From NCBI GenBank assembly GCA_002300355.1, contig NSGV01000003.1:248001-312000 (forward strand): a DNA stretch of 64,000 nt, given 5' to 3'. Origin of the DNA: Streptomyces sp. TLI_235 (lineage in GTDB: Bacteria > Actinomycetota > Actinomycetes > Streptomycetales > Streptomycetaceae). How positions within the stretch are numbered: position 1 is the first letter of the stretch; every line of letters begins with the position of its first letter. Shown piece by piece: positions 27,446-36,654 of this stretch. A model generated the notes under the pieces. That model made no database searches. It worked only from the letters and a program-made list of their open reading frames with translations, and was not told the DNA's origin. Position numbers and translations under genes: made by a program.

Positions 27446-28144
27446 TCATTCACCACGCCGCTGCCGACGCCAGCGAGGACAGTCGTGCCCCTGCGCCTGG
27501 TGTCCCATCCACACCACCACGTCAGCCACCCGCAGCGCACTGACCGTGTCCGGCAGACCAGCAACCTGCCTCAGCTCGAGCAACTCGCGGTGCAGCGTGC
27601 CGTCGTCCTTGCGAAGCGCGGCGTGCAGGGCCAGCCAGAACGGGCGCGGCCGACCAAGGGCGCAGCGCACCACCCTGTCGTAGACCGGCAGCAACCGCGG
27701 ACGCTTACGAGCCAAGACCTTCCCCGCGATCACCCAGCCGACATCGTGCTGAGACTCGAGGAGGTCCCATGCCCGGTCGGCCGGCGATCCCGAGGCCAGG
27801 TCGGACACATCGGCATCAGCCATGTCGATACCCCTGGGGATGGCGTGCAGCAGGTCGGCCAGCCGCGTGCCGAGGCCGCCTTCCAGGATCTCCAGCGCGA
27901 CGGGTACGGGGACAGTGACCGACAAGGTCTGCACCGCGACCAGGTCCTCCGCCGTGATCCGGTCAGCGCACTCGGGCAGGTCTCCCCCGCCACCCAGAAA
28001 CTCGAACCGGCTCCCCATGAACGGTGTAGCAGCGGGAGACGGGCCGACCCCGTAGTAACGGCGGAGATCCGTCACCGCACGCGGACCAGCAACCCACACA
28101 CCCAGCCGCTCTGCCAGCAGGTTTGAATGATCGTTCGTTGACAC
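27446..28144 (-). CDS. DUF6308-like hypothetical protein
   Basis: The 232-aa protein is assigned a GTG start at 28144 because AGAAGG lies 8 nt upstream; an ATG at 28171 is the alternative. The order of features resembles DUF6308: SRFEFLGGGGDLPECADRIT, a mid-region EDLVAVQTLSV, and a C-terminal DRVVRCALGRPRPFW. I know no function for this family. It is divergent from the 1,331-aa nuclease-NTPase gene, 171 bp away. It could be an accessory or immunity factor of that gene, but this is only positional. Confidence 0.6.
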   Translation of the reverse strand: MSTNDHSNLLAERLGVWVAGPRAVTDLRRYYGVGPSPAATPFMGSRFEFLGGGGDLPECADRITAEDLVAVQTLSVTVPVPVALEILEGGLGTRLADLLHAIPRGIDMADADVSDLASGSPADRAWDLLESQHDVGWVIAGKVLARKRPRLLPVYDRVVRCALGRPRPFWLALHAALRKDDGTLHRELLELRQVAGLPDTVSALRVADVVVWMGHQAQGHDCPRWRRQRRGE

Positions 28145-28314
28145 CGGCGGCCCTTCTAGCCGTGGAGCCATCGGCGTGGCTCGTCGCAGTTCGGCGGACT
28201 TCGGTGGGGCGGGCCCCGGTATTCGCCAGATGGTCGACCTCGGTCCATCGAGCCGTTCGTTAAGACGAAGCAGAAGTTACTTCGCTTGGACCGACGAGCT
28301 GTCATTCTCAGGGC

Positions 28315-31300
28315 ATGGTGGGGAACAAGGTAGGCGCCTCGCAACGTACGCAAGCTATCGATGGCCGACGACTGTGGGTCAAGTCGCGTTCCGGTGCCCA
28401 GGCGGGACGCGGGTTCCACTACCAGGATGTCGTAGGCGCTTGGCTATGCGGCCAGGTGCTGTCTGGCGACCTCGTGGTGGAGCGCATCGTGCCCGAGGGC
28501 TGGGAGGACCTCTCCTGCGAGGGCCAGAGCAACTGGCACGTGCAGGTCAAATCGCGTCAGGCCCGGGTCGGGGACTTCCCCTTGGGGGACGTCGCCCGGT
28601 ATCTGCTCAAGATGGCAGCGCAGCACGACAAGCGGGCGAAGGCAGGACTCGCGGGCCAGCTAGTGCTGGTATTGGAAAGCCCCGTGGCCGGTGAGAGGTT
28701 CTCGGTGTGGGGGCGGACCCTTGCAGAGCTCCCGCGGACGCACCCCTTGCGGGAGGCTGTCCACTCCGCCGCCAGGCAACGAAAGATCAGCCAGCGCAAG
28801 ATCAATGAACTGTGTGCTCTGGCCAGCGTGTACGTGCTGCCCTGGCGAGAGGCGGCGGAGCAGACCGGTCAGGCGGTCGCCGACAAGCACGGCCTGCTTC
28901 CGCTGGCGGCCGAGCCCGTGGTCCTGGCCCTGCGGGATGCCATCGCCGGGCACGCCGACGCGAACGCGACACCCGATCTGAACAATCGGGTAGGGCTGGA
29001 CCGCACGGATATCGAGCGCATCGCGACACACGCGGCAGCACTGGTGGACCGTGCCTCGTTGCAGGAGGCGTTGTCGGTGGGGCTGTGCGAGCCTGTCGAC
29101 TTCGACGATCCGCTGGTCATGCCCGGCTTCTTCGAGGGCACGGAAGTGCAGCCAGGCCACATCGCCGCCGGCTTGCCGGCACCTCGGCCCGTGGAGAGCG
29201 GGCAGGTGGTCGAAGCCCTGGAACGCGCCGAGCCCGTGCTGGTCACCGGCCCCTCAGGGGTAGGGAAGTCCATGGTGATGTGGGCCGCGGCCTACTCGGC
29301 CCGCCACATCCTCTGGTACCGGGTCAGGAGGCTGCGCGAGGCGGACGTCGACGCCCTGGTACGGCTCGCCCGAGCCAGCGGCGCATCCACCCGCTCACCG
29401 GTCGGATTCGCAGTGGACGGCGTCGGAGTGGGCTCAGCGGAGGCGTGGGACCTGCTCCAGCGCGAACTCGCCCCCCTCCCAGGGGTACACCTGCTGGGCT
29501 CCGTCCGCACCGAGGACCTTCCGCCAGTGCGGACCCTGCCCAACTGCATGGTGGTCGAGGTCGCCCTGAACGAAGCCGTCGCCCAGGAGATCCACGCCAA
29601 GCTCCTCAGCACCGGCGCCACCACCGTGCCCCACTGGCGGGCAGCCTTCGAGCAGGCGAACGGCCTCACCTTGGAGTACACCCACCTGCTGACACGAGGG
29701 CGCCGCCTGAGCGCGGTCGTCACCGAACAGGTCCAACGCCGGATCGCCGAGGACCGTGAGACCGAACTGCAGATCCTCGCCCGGGTCGCCCTGGCCCACC
29801 AGTGGGGAGCAGCGCTGCCGCTGCGTGCCGTGCAGGCGCAGCTCGGGGTAGGCGATGGGGCCTTCCGTATCGCTCTGGCCCGCCTGGGCGACGAGCACCT
29901 GGTCCACGTCCAGGGGCAGGAGCTGACCGGGCTGCACCAACTACGCTCTCGAGCCCTGGCTGATGCGGTCCATGCGTCCCCGCCGCCGGGTCTGGGCGAG
30001 ACCCTGGCGGCGGTCCTGGAAGCCCTCGACAGCACACAGCTGCGGCCCTTCACCGCGGGAGCTCTGGCTGAGCGCCCGGACCTGGACGGGAGGTTTCTGG
30101 CCGGGCTCGTCAACGAAATCGAACGCAGACCCGGCCCTGCGGCACTCACCCCTGTCCTGGAGGCCTTGCGACTGGTGGATCTGCAACGGCGTGCCGAGCA
30201 GCTCAACGCAGTGCTGCGCAGACACCACGTGCGGCCCGCGCACCAGCAGATCGCTCTGCAGCTCGCGCGCCTGGACAGTGAGCTGGCCGGCGTGCGGCCG
30301 GAGATCGCCTCGGCCATCACGGAGATCCGGCCTACCGTCGACGACCGGTCCCCGCTGCGCGATGACCTGCTCGCAAAGGTCGGCGCTGCTGCACTGGCCC
30401 AGGGCCTGAACGAGTGCGCCGACGCCCCTGCCGCGCAGGCATTTCTGACAGTGCTTGAGGGCAGCAGCCTGGACCTCGCCGCGCACATCGGCTCCGCCCT
30501 CCCCCCGTCCCCCTTGGCCCTGCTGCTGTGCCAGGAGCCTGTGGACGTGTTCGGCGACCTCATCGGTGCCGCGCGAGGAGTGTCCCTCAGACTGGCGCAG
30601 CAACTGGTCGCCCTGGCCGGCGGCACAGAGGCGGTCCTCGCCAGGCTCCGCGCGTACTCACGCTGGCTCGTCGAGCTGGACGTGGTGGAACAGGACGGAT
30701 CCCAAGTCGCCCGTGCACGGCTGCTCCATGTCTCGGACCGCGCAGAACCCGACCTCGAAGAGGCTGTCAGACACTTCGGCCGCGTCCTGCTGCGTTGCCT
30801 GCCGACCTGCGATCGGGTCGATGTCCAAGCACTCATGCCCGGCGACGTGCCTCTGCAGATCGGGGACTACCTCGGCGGCGTAAGCCGACTTCAGCGCCGC
30901 TACGACTACCTCCCCTCCGTCGTCACCTGGAACCGACTGCGGGCTCAGGCCGCGATGACCACCCCCGACAGCACCGACGCGACAGTGCGTACACGCACCG
31001 CCTTCACCCTGGTCTCCGACCTGTACCACTACCTCGACGACCTGGCCCGCACCTGGTGCCTGCACCAAGGAAATCCGCAGGCCGCAGCCACGCTGGAAGC
31101 ACGACGCGGCCAGCTCTACGAGCGCAGCACAGCGCTGACCCTGCCGGTGAACCGCGCACAACTGCTCGCCGACCCCGTGGACGAAGCCGTCGAAGCAACC
31201 CCGCACGACCACCTCAGCACCCTCGCCCAAGGAATCACCGCCAACCTCACCGGCCGGCTGGTGGAAGCCGAACCGCACTGGGCCTCTCTCGCCGCCTATA

Positions 31301-32310
31301 CCGGCGATACCCTGCGCAACCTCGTCCAGCAGGTCAGGAAGTCCGAGCGGTGGGAACTGGTCGGACTGGAAGCACCGCCCGCCGACCTCGACCGCATCGA
31401 CAAGATACTGAGCGATCTCCATGCCGTGCTCGCGGAACTAGCCTGGGGCGGCCTCCAGTCCGCCACCATCAGCAATGCCGCCCGATCCGGACCCCACGGC
31501 GACATCCTCGCCAGGCTCGCCACACGTGCCCGTTCGGACGCGGCGCAAAGAGCCTCACAGTTCCGCGCGGCTCTCCTTGCCGCCGCCGAGACAGCCGGCC
31601 TGTCCCTGCACGTAGTCATGCGCCCGCTGGCCGACGCCGCAGCGGTCAACTGGCCTGCTGTCGAAACAGCGATCGGCATCCAAATCGGCGACTTGGCCGA
31701 ATGGGGGCAGGCTCTCCCCACCGTGGTAGAGCTGCTCGACCGCGTCCCGGGACCGCTGGGAGCACGTCCGCCGGTCCTGGTCGTCCCGCTAATCGCCGGA
31801 CACCCCGTCAGGCACCTGTCACGCAAGGTCCAGACAAACCCGTGGCCCGGCGTCGAGCTCTACGACACATGGACCGGCCACTTCTCCCCAGCACACACCA
31901 CGCCCCTCACCGACAGCGCCATTGCCGCCCACCAAGCACTGCAGGCCCTTTCCGGCTTCACAGCCCTGCGCGCGCGACAAGGCACCACACCCGAAACCCT
32001 CGCTGACATCAGAGAAGAGACGGAACGCTACCGCCGAGCCCTCGACACCATCACAAACATGCAGACCACCGACATCGTGATCTCCACGATCACCGAATTC
32101 CTCACCGCGCTCCACGACCGCGTAGCCGCCGAAGACCCCGGCCACCCCGAGCACGACCCGGAACGACCGCTCCTTGCCGCCAACCTCGCCCTCCAGATCA
32201 CCGGCACCACCACACCCGACTCCCAGCAACTCGATGGCCTAATCACCATCAGCCTCCAACGAGACCTCGACCCCGAAGCCGCGATCCGCCTGCTCTCCGA
32301 ATCCCAATAA
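28315..32310 (+). CDS. Giant nuclease-NTPase (STAND/Avs-like), intact
   Basis: The 1,331-aa protein repeats the architecture of the split gene at 14302-21301. About residues 25-90 form a Cap4/PD-(D/E)xK-type nuclease: AGRGFHYQDVVGAWL, then EGWEDLSCEG and WHVQVKSRQ with the QxK pair. Walker A GPSGVGKS is near residue 312. A Walker-B-like strand (VGFAVDGVG) and a sensor (LLGSVRTEDL) follow. From about residue 480 to the end the sequence is helical, with many LARL/LRL units, and suits a sensor array. Such proteins usually stay inactive until a phage protein binds and then degrade DNA. Substrate and trigger are unknown, and I do not recognise the family by name. Confidence 0.75.
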   Translation: MVGNKVGASQRTQAIDGRRLWVKSRSGAQAGRGFHYQDVVGAWLCGQVLSGDLVVERIVPEGWEDLSCEGQSNWHVQVKSRQARVGDFPLGDVARYLLKMAAQHDKRAKAGLAGQLVLVLESPVAGERFSVWGRTLAELPRTHPLREAVHSAARQRKISQRKINELCALASVYVLPWREAAEQTGQAVADKHGLLPLAAEPVVLALRDAIAGHADANATPDLNNRVGLDRTDIERIATHAAALVDRASLQEALSVGLCEPVDFDDPLVMPGFFEGTEVQPGHIAAGLPAPRPVESGQVVEALERAEPVLVTGPSGVGKSMVMWAAAYSARHILWYRVRRLREADVDALVRLARASGASTRSPVGFAVDGVGVGSAEAWDLLQRELAPLPGVHLLGSVRTEDLPPVRTLPNCMVVEVALNEAVAQEIHAKLLSTGATTVPHWRAAFEQANGLTLEYTHLLTRGRRLSAVVTEQVQRRIAEDRETELQILARVALAHQWGAALPLRAVQAQLGVGDGAFRIALARLGDEHLVHVQGQELTGLHQLRSRALADAVHASPPPGLGETLAAVLEALDSTQLRPFTAGALAERPDLDGRFLAGLVNEIERRPGPAALTPVLEALRLVDLQRRAEQLNAVLRRHHVRPAHQQIALQLARLDSELAGVRPEIASAITEIRPTVDDRSPLRDDLLAKVGAAALAQGLNECADAPAAQAFLTVLEGSSLDLAAHIGSALPPSPLALLLCQEPVDVFGDLIGAARGVSLRLAQQLVALAGGTEAVLARLRAYSRWLVELDVVEQDGSQVARARLLHVSDRAEPDLEEAVRHFGRVLLRCLPTCDRVDVQALMPGDVPLQIGDYLGGVSRLQRRYDYLPSVVTWNRLRAQAAMTTPDSTDATVRTRTAFTLVSDLYHYLDDLARTWCLHQGNPQAAATLEARRGQLYERSTALTLPVNRAQLLADPVDEAVEATPHDHLSTLAQGITANLTGRLVEAEPHWASLAAYTGDTLRNLVQQVRKSERWELVGLEAPPADLDRIDKILSDLHAVLAELAWGGLQSATISNAARSGPHGDILARLATRARSDAAQRASQFRAALLAAAETAGLSLHVVMRPLADAAAVNWPAVETAIGIQIGDLAEWGQALPTVVELLDRVPGPLGARPPVLVVPLIAGHPVRHLSRKVQTNPWPGVELYDTWTGHFSPAHTTPLTDSAIAAHQALQALSGFTALRARQGTTPETLADIREETERYRRALDTITNMQTTDIVISTITEFLTALHDRVAAEDPGHPEHDPERPLLAANLALQITGTTTPDSQQLDGLITISLQRDLDPEAAIRLLSESQ

Positions 32311-32410
32311 TCCCGCGACTCCCAGACACGATTCACCCCGCAGGCCGACGCTCACGTCGAGAACATGCAAGCCATAGAACAACCAGGTCAACGACGACGA
32401 CACCACATCA

Positions 32411-32990
32411 ATGACCGGTAAGACGGACGAGGCTCACAGGGTCTCTGGCCAGGCTGGGAAGCCGTGGGCGGCGATCCTGGACAACACGCGGATCCCCTGC
32501 GACCGCCGGCTGTTCATGACGGCTACCCCGCGCCTGTGGGCCGTCAGGGAGAGCGATCGGGGCCGGGTGGCGGCGGCCGGCATCGAGTCGGCCGAGCTGA
32601 TCGCCAGCATGGACGACGAGGCGCTGTTCGGGCCCGTGGCCCACGACTATCCCCTTGGGACCGCGATCTCGGACGGGGTGATCGCCCCGTACCGGATCGT
32701 GTGCGTGGACGTGTCCGACCCGGTACTCCAGGGCCTGGAGCAGCACGGTGCCGAGATGTCGGTGGAGTACCGGGGAGCCCGTCTGGCGGCCCTGCAGACG
32801 GCTCTGCTGACCGCTGCGGCCGAGTGGGACCTGGCACGGGTGCTGTCGTTCCACCACTTCGTGGCGGAGGCGCGGGCGCTCAGCACCGGCCTGCGGGACG
32901 TCGCGCGGGTGTTGTGGGAGCAGGACCCGGCCCCGGCTACGCAGCCGGGGCCGCTCTGGTTTTCTGGATCCAACCAGTCCCGGGGACCAT
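32411..32990 (+). pseudogene. DEAD/DEAH helicase core fragment
   Basis: The fragment carries helicase motif II in TDEAHRVSG, motif III in FMTATPRLW, and the start of domain 2 (VLSFHHFVAEARALS). Motif I and the C-terminal half are missing. The frame ends in unrelated sequence after about 32945. It may derive from the same kind of helicase whose C-terminal repeats remain at 21371-22511, but the order of the two pieces is not that of one gene. Confidence 0.75.
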
Positions 32991-32995
32991 GCGGT

Positions 32996-33222
32996 TCACA
33001 GGTCGCTGGCACCTTTGTCGGCAAGACCGTCGGCCATGTCCACCATCAGTGCGAGGGCGAGGACGGTGGGGCCGGCAATGAGCGTCGTCCACCACGGGTG
33101 GTCGCAGATCCAGCCCCACACGTCCACGCCGAGCCAGTGCCAGGCGATCTTGGCGGCGGCACGGCGACGATGCAGCCAGCCAGGAGCTTCAGCAGTGGAT
33201 CGGCGGTTCCGTCGTCGCGCAC
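32996..33222 (-). pseudogene. Small membrane protein, frameshifted
   Basis: A GTG at 33222 has AAGGAGG 9 nt upstream and opens VRDDGTADPLLKLLAGCIVA. Coding sense then moves to another frame (KIAWHWLGVDVWGWICDHPW, then a hydrophobic segment LIAGPTVLALALMV) and stops at 32996. The span is 227 nt, consistent with loss of one base in a GCCGTGCCGCCGCC run. It directly follows the Mrr-like gene, so it was probably the third gene of that operon. Confidence 0.45.
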
Positions 33223-33239
33223 GGTGTTGTCCCTCCTTG

Positions 33240-33947
33240 TTACTCGGGTACCCGGCGGGTGCCGGATGCGTGGGGGTGTCTGGCTCGTCGCCCGGCGGGC
33301 CGGGCGGGCAGCCGCAGCAGGTCGTGGAGGGCCACGCCGTGCTCGGCCCATGTGCGCAGCCGGTCGCGGTCGACCCAGTGGATGTGGTGCTTGTCGCCCC
33401 AGTCCCTGGCGTCTCGGGTGAACGTGCCGTTGGTGACCACGACTGCGGCGTCGGCGTGGTGGACAGGACCTGCGGTGCCCTTGACCTGGTACATCACGTG
33501 TGAGGTGACTTTCCTGGCTGTCGTGGTGTGCTTGGCCTGGATGACGATCCGGCCCAGGAGTGGGTGGTGGCCGATGACGTCCGCGGCCTGGTCGCCCTGC
33601 CGGCCGACCTGGCGGGCGGTCCAGCCGTCGCGGACGAGCAGGTCCCGGAGTGCGAACTCGAACTCCCGGTCGCCGAGCGCGTCGATACCGGGCAGGGCGA
33701 GGCGCAGCGTCGCCAGGCGCGCGGTGCGGGTCTTGGCGGCGGCCTGTCTGCGCAGCCACCACCCGGCGGTCGCGGCTGCGGCGAGGGCTGCGGCGAGGGC
33801 GAGGGTGGGCCAGTGCCGGGCGGCGGCCCGCCCGGCGCTCTCGAGGGCGGTCAGGAGCCATGTCGCTGCGGCGAGGGCGATGACCCCAGCGGCGAGGAGT
33901 TCGACGGGGCCTCGGGGGCGGCGCCACCGGGGCCTACGGCGCGCCAT
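33240..33947 (-). CDS. Membrane-anchored Mrr-like restriction endonuclease
   Basis: The 235-aa protein begins with a basic stretch (MARRRPRWRRPRG) and two hydrophobic segments (about residues 17-35 and 47-65). A cytosolic Mrr_cat-like nuclease domain follows: FEFALRDLLVRDGW, RQGDQAADVIGHHPLLGRIV with the acidic residue, and IVIQAKHTT with the QxK pair. Then comes ADAAVVVTNGTFTRDARD, the usual VVTNG block. Its ATG overlaps the TGA of the small upstream membrane gene by one base, so the two are co-translated. It probably attacks modified or foreign DNA near the membrane; the specificity is unknown. Confidence 0.8.
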   Translation of the reverse strand: MARRRPRWRRPRGPVELLAAGVIALAAATWLLTALESAGRAAARHWPTLALAAALAAAATAGWWLRRQAAAKTRTARLATLRLALPGIDALGDREFEFALRDLLVRDGWTARQVGRQGDQAADVIGHHPLLGRIVIQAKHTTTARKVTSHVMYQVKGTAGPVHHADAAVVVTNGTFTRDARDWGDKHHIHWVDRDRLRTWAEHGVALHDLLRLPARPAGRRARHPHASGTRRVPE

Positions 33948-34150
33948 CAGCGCGCTGCGGGGGCGGACGCCGCGGGGCCGGGCGTCGCCGGAGCGGGAGT
34001 GCTGGTGTCGCTGAAGCCGATGAAGTGTCCCCACAGCCACACCGCAGCGCAAATGCCCGCGATCATCCAGCCGCTGGTCTTCTTCGTGCTCGGCCGCGGG
34101 TTGCGGCGGATGTGGCTGCGGACGCGGTGGTATCCCTCGGGTACCGGCAT
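33947..34150 (-). CDS. Small single-pass membrane protein
   Basis: The 67-aa protein has a basic N terminus (RVRSHIRRNPRPSTKK), one transmembrane helix (WMIAGICAAVWLWGHFIGF) and a Pro/Ala tail. The stop overlaps the start of the Mrr-like nuclease (TGATG). It may anchor or regulate that enzyme. No family is recognised. Confidence 0.6.
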   Translation of the reverse strand: MPVPEGYHRVRSHIRRNPRPSTKKTSGWMIAGICAAVWLWGHFIGFSDTSTPAPATPGPAASAPAAR

Positions 34151-34196
34151 CGGTCGTGTCCCTCCCGTCGGCGGTCCGCACGGTGCGGACCGTCAC

Positions 34197-34886
34197 GGGT
34201 CATTGGTGTACCAGCGGCCCCCGACATGATCTGATTGATCATCAGTACTGGCGGGCTAGGTGGGGCGTGATCCGGACAGCTCGCTCGTGCTCCGGTCTCA
34301 CCGCCGCCGTGACCTGCGATGCATGGTGAGCCTCGTGTTCAGACGCCCTGGCGGCCGCTGGTCCTGCTGCTGTCGGCCGGTGTTCCTAGTCCGGCCCGTC
34401 GGGGGCCATGGCGGCCCTGCCTACAAAAAACGTGCGCGCATCCCCATGTGTCGATGTGGGTGGTGGAGATGGCGCGAATTCCTGGGGCGCACCTGCGGAA
34501 CGGGGCCGTGGCTCGTGCGCCGGTTTCACGACCGGCGCACACCGCGGGTGTGGCGGGCCGTGCAGTGGCGATACCGGTCCGGGGTGGAGCCGGTAGGAGC
34601 AGCATCCGGGGCCGTGCGGCTGCATCCGCCTGTCCGTGCCACGGGCACCGGCATGACGCGCCGGCCGCCCCCGGCCGCGGCGGACGGCGGGGACGGCGAG
34701 GCGGCGGGTCGGAACGCCGCAACGCCCGTACGACAGGGACCAGCCGGTTGGGCAAGTCGTCCTGCCGGGTGCTGGGGCTCGCTGCCACGTCGGAGTCCGG
34801 GGAGCGGAACACCGCTCGCCACGGTTGTCCGTCGCGTTCCGCGACGCAGCCGTGAATGGGTCCTCACCCGCTCGGAGGGGACGCGG
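34197..34886. other. Intergenic region without recognised gene
   Basis: These 690 bp separate two Mrr-type genes on the same strand. Open frames exist in several phases but none has family features or convincing starts. The codon pattern is irregular and Arg/Pro-rich in all frames, as expected for noncoding high-GC DNA. I see nothing else. Confidence 0.4.
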
Positions 34887-35960
34887 TCAGGCGTCATCGA
34901 CCTCCAGGCCGTAGGCGATGACGGCCTGGTGCAGCCCTCCCGGGTAACCGGCGAGCGCGGGGGTGAAGTCCCAGTCCCCGGCTGCGTCGCGGTCGAAGCG
35001 GCCCAGCCGCATGGCAGTGTTCGTCGGGGCGCCGTCGGCCAGGTGGACCACGGCGGGGTCCTCGTCGGCGCGTGGCTCGAGGATGAGCGCAGGATCGGCG
35101 AACCCGCCCATGGTCGCGGCGGGGTGGTTGTGGGTGTCGGCCGCGGCGATGATGACGAGCCGGTCGGCCTCGGCCGGCAGGGCGTCGAAGTCCACCATCA
35201 GGCAGGCGTTCGCGTCGCCGTAGCCGGTGAGGAGCCGCACCGAGCCGTCCGGCGTCGAGCCGTTGTTGTAGAACACCAGGTGTTCGTCCGAGAGCGCCCG
35301 GTTTCCCCGGCATACCAGGGCGGCGATGTCGTACTCCTCGTCCCCGGTCCAGTGCAGCAGGAGACGGGCGGGCTCGGACGGCAGGTCCACCGGCGGCAGC
35401 TCGTCGCCGTCCTGGCTGCCGCCCGCGCCGAACCGGGCCGCCGCGAAGACCTCGTGGAAGCCGTGGTGCTTGAGCAGGCCGACCAGTTCGGCGCCGTTGA
35501 TCAGCGTGATCGGCTTGCCCGCGACGAACTGGTGCGAGCTCGGCCCGAACTTGCTGGTCGTCACCAGTACGGCCTTCGTCGCCGCCGGATCGTGCTGCAG
35601 CGTGCCGTACAGGTCCCGCACCGCCGACGGCGTCACGGTGTCCCGGTAGCGCTTGACCTGCACGATCACGTGCCCGCCACGGAATGGGTCGGTGTCGATC
35701 CCCCGCACGTCCACCCCGCCGTCGCGGGAGCGGGCGGTGAGTTCCACCTTCATGCCCATGGCCTCCATCAGCCGGGCTATGAGCTGTTCGAACTCGACCG
35801 GGTCCATCGCCAGCAGCAGCTGGAGCTCGCGGACCCGCTTCGCCATGCGGCCGCGGTTCGCATTGGTGTCGTCGCGGAGATGGCGGAACAGCATGCGCTG
35901 GGCACGGTGCTCGGCCGCATCGGGATTACTGAGACGATGGAGCTTGCGGCTCCGGGACAT
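34887..35960 (-). CDS. Mrr nuclease-TerD fusion protein
   Basis: The 357-aa protein joins two domains. About residues 50-165 are an Mrr_cat domain: FEQLIARLMEAMGMKV, SRDGGVDVRGIDTD with the catalytic Asp, VIVQVKRYRDTV with QxK, and KAVLVTTSKFGPSS. About residues 195-357 match TerD (tellurite-resistance/stress family): LLLHWTGDEEYDIAALV, EHLVFYNNGSTPDGSV, LMVDFDALPAEADRLVIIAA, and a final GYPGGLHQAVIAYGLEV. TerD domains bind calcium and are linked to phage inhibition and stress surveillance. The fusion suggests that a Ter-type sensor or scaffold positions a DNase. It is monocistronic, with an AT-rich palindrome 77 bp upstream. Confidence 0.85.
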   Translation of the reverse strand: MSRSRKLHRLSNPDAAEHRAQRMLFRHLRDDTNANRGRMAKRVRELQLLLAMDPVEFEQLIARLMEAMGMKVELTARSRDGGVDVRGIDTDPFRGGHVIVQVKRYRDTVTPSAVRDLYGTLQHDPAATKAVLVTTSKFGPSSHQFVAGKPITLINGAELVGLLKHHGFHEVFAAARFGAGGSQDGDELPPVDLPSEPARLLLHWTGDEEYDIAALVCRGNRALSDEHLVFYNNGSTPDGSVRLLTGYGDANACLMVDFDALPAEADRLVIIAAADTHNHPAATMGGFADPALILEPRADEDPAVVHLADGAPTNTAMRLGRFDRDAAGDWDFTPALAGYPGGLHQAVIAYGLEVDDA

Positions 35961-36036
35961 AGCGGTGCCCCCTCGAGAGCTGACTGGCAGACGGCACCCG
36001 TCACGCTAGGCGATCAACTGACGACATGTCAGTCAT

Positions 36037-36060
36037 GTCGCCCAAATAGATATTTGGGCG
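36037..36060. promoter_or_regulatory. Perfect AT-rich palindrome upstream of Mrr-TerD
   Basis: Arms TCGCCCAAATA (36037-36047) and TATTTGGGCGA (36050-36060) pair perfectly around GA. The neighbouring bases repeat the word CATGTC (36021-36038). It lies 77 bp before the Mrr-TerD start and fits an operator or a terminator. With a 2-nt centre it is more likely a protein-binding site. Confidence 0.55.
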
Positions 36061-36509
36061 AGACAATAGGACGTTCCCGGAAACCCCGACAGCGGCCGCA
36101 GTCGCCCGACACCGACCTGCAACCCGTCCCCGAACCCGTCCACGCACCGTCGGACCCCGCGAGGACACCCGCCACCCGAGCCCGCACGGTCCACCGGCTC
36201 GACAGGCGGCACCTGCGTGGACACCCGGCTGAACGACCTGCCGAAGCCCGCCCTACCCCTGTGTGCTCTGCAATCCCGCCCGCCGCCGCGACACTCCGGG
36301 CCCGGCTGCCGCGGCGGAAGCACCGGCCGGACAGACGGCGCACGTCCCAAAGTGCGGCCGGCACGTCGTCGGCATGGTGGAAGGCTCCCGGTCAAACCCG
36401 GCGAACACCTGGAAGAGAGCCAAACGCCGAAGAACAGGCTGCCCGGATACGTCCGGCTCGCAGGAGCCCCCACACGGCCATCCGCGACGCAAGGAGAAGA
36501 CCGACAGCC
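36061..36509. other. Region without recognised gene
   Basis: No gene with family features, good start and consistent frame is visible on either strand between the palindrome and the transposase fragment that follows. Confidence 0.35.
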
Positions 36510-36654
36510 AGATCGCCGGCCTGCGCAAGGGATCGCGAGGCGGACGGCCACCGGCGTTCGACGAGGAGCGGTACAGAAAGCACAGCGTGGAAAGGGGCAT
36601 CAACAGGCTGAAGAACTCCCGCGCCGTCGCGACCCGTTACAACAAGCGCGGCTA
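36510..36654 (+). pseudogene. C-terminal fragment of IS5-type transposase
   Basis: About 48 codons read AGLRKGSRGGRPPAFDEERY, then KHSVERGINRLKNSRAVATR and YNKRGYV. This is the catalytic-Glu block of IS5-family transposases, where the Glu lies in VERGINRLK. It is cut at both ends, with the right edge entering the truncated HTH gene. Confidence 0.7.

Noticed and set aside
34260..36611. A plus-strand open frame of over 780 codons
   Set aside because: It lies antisense to the Mrr-TerD gene and reads as Arg/Pro/Gly-rich sequence without any family feature. Long antisense frames are common at this GC content.
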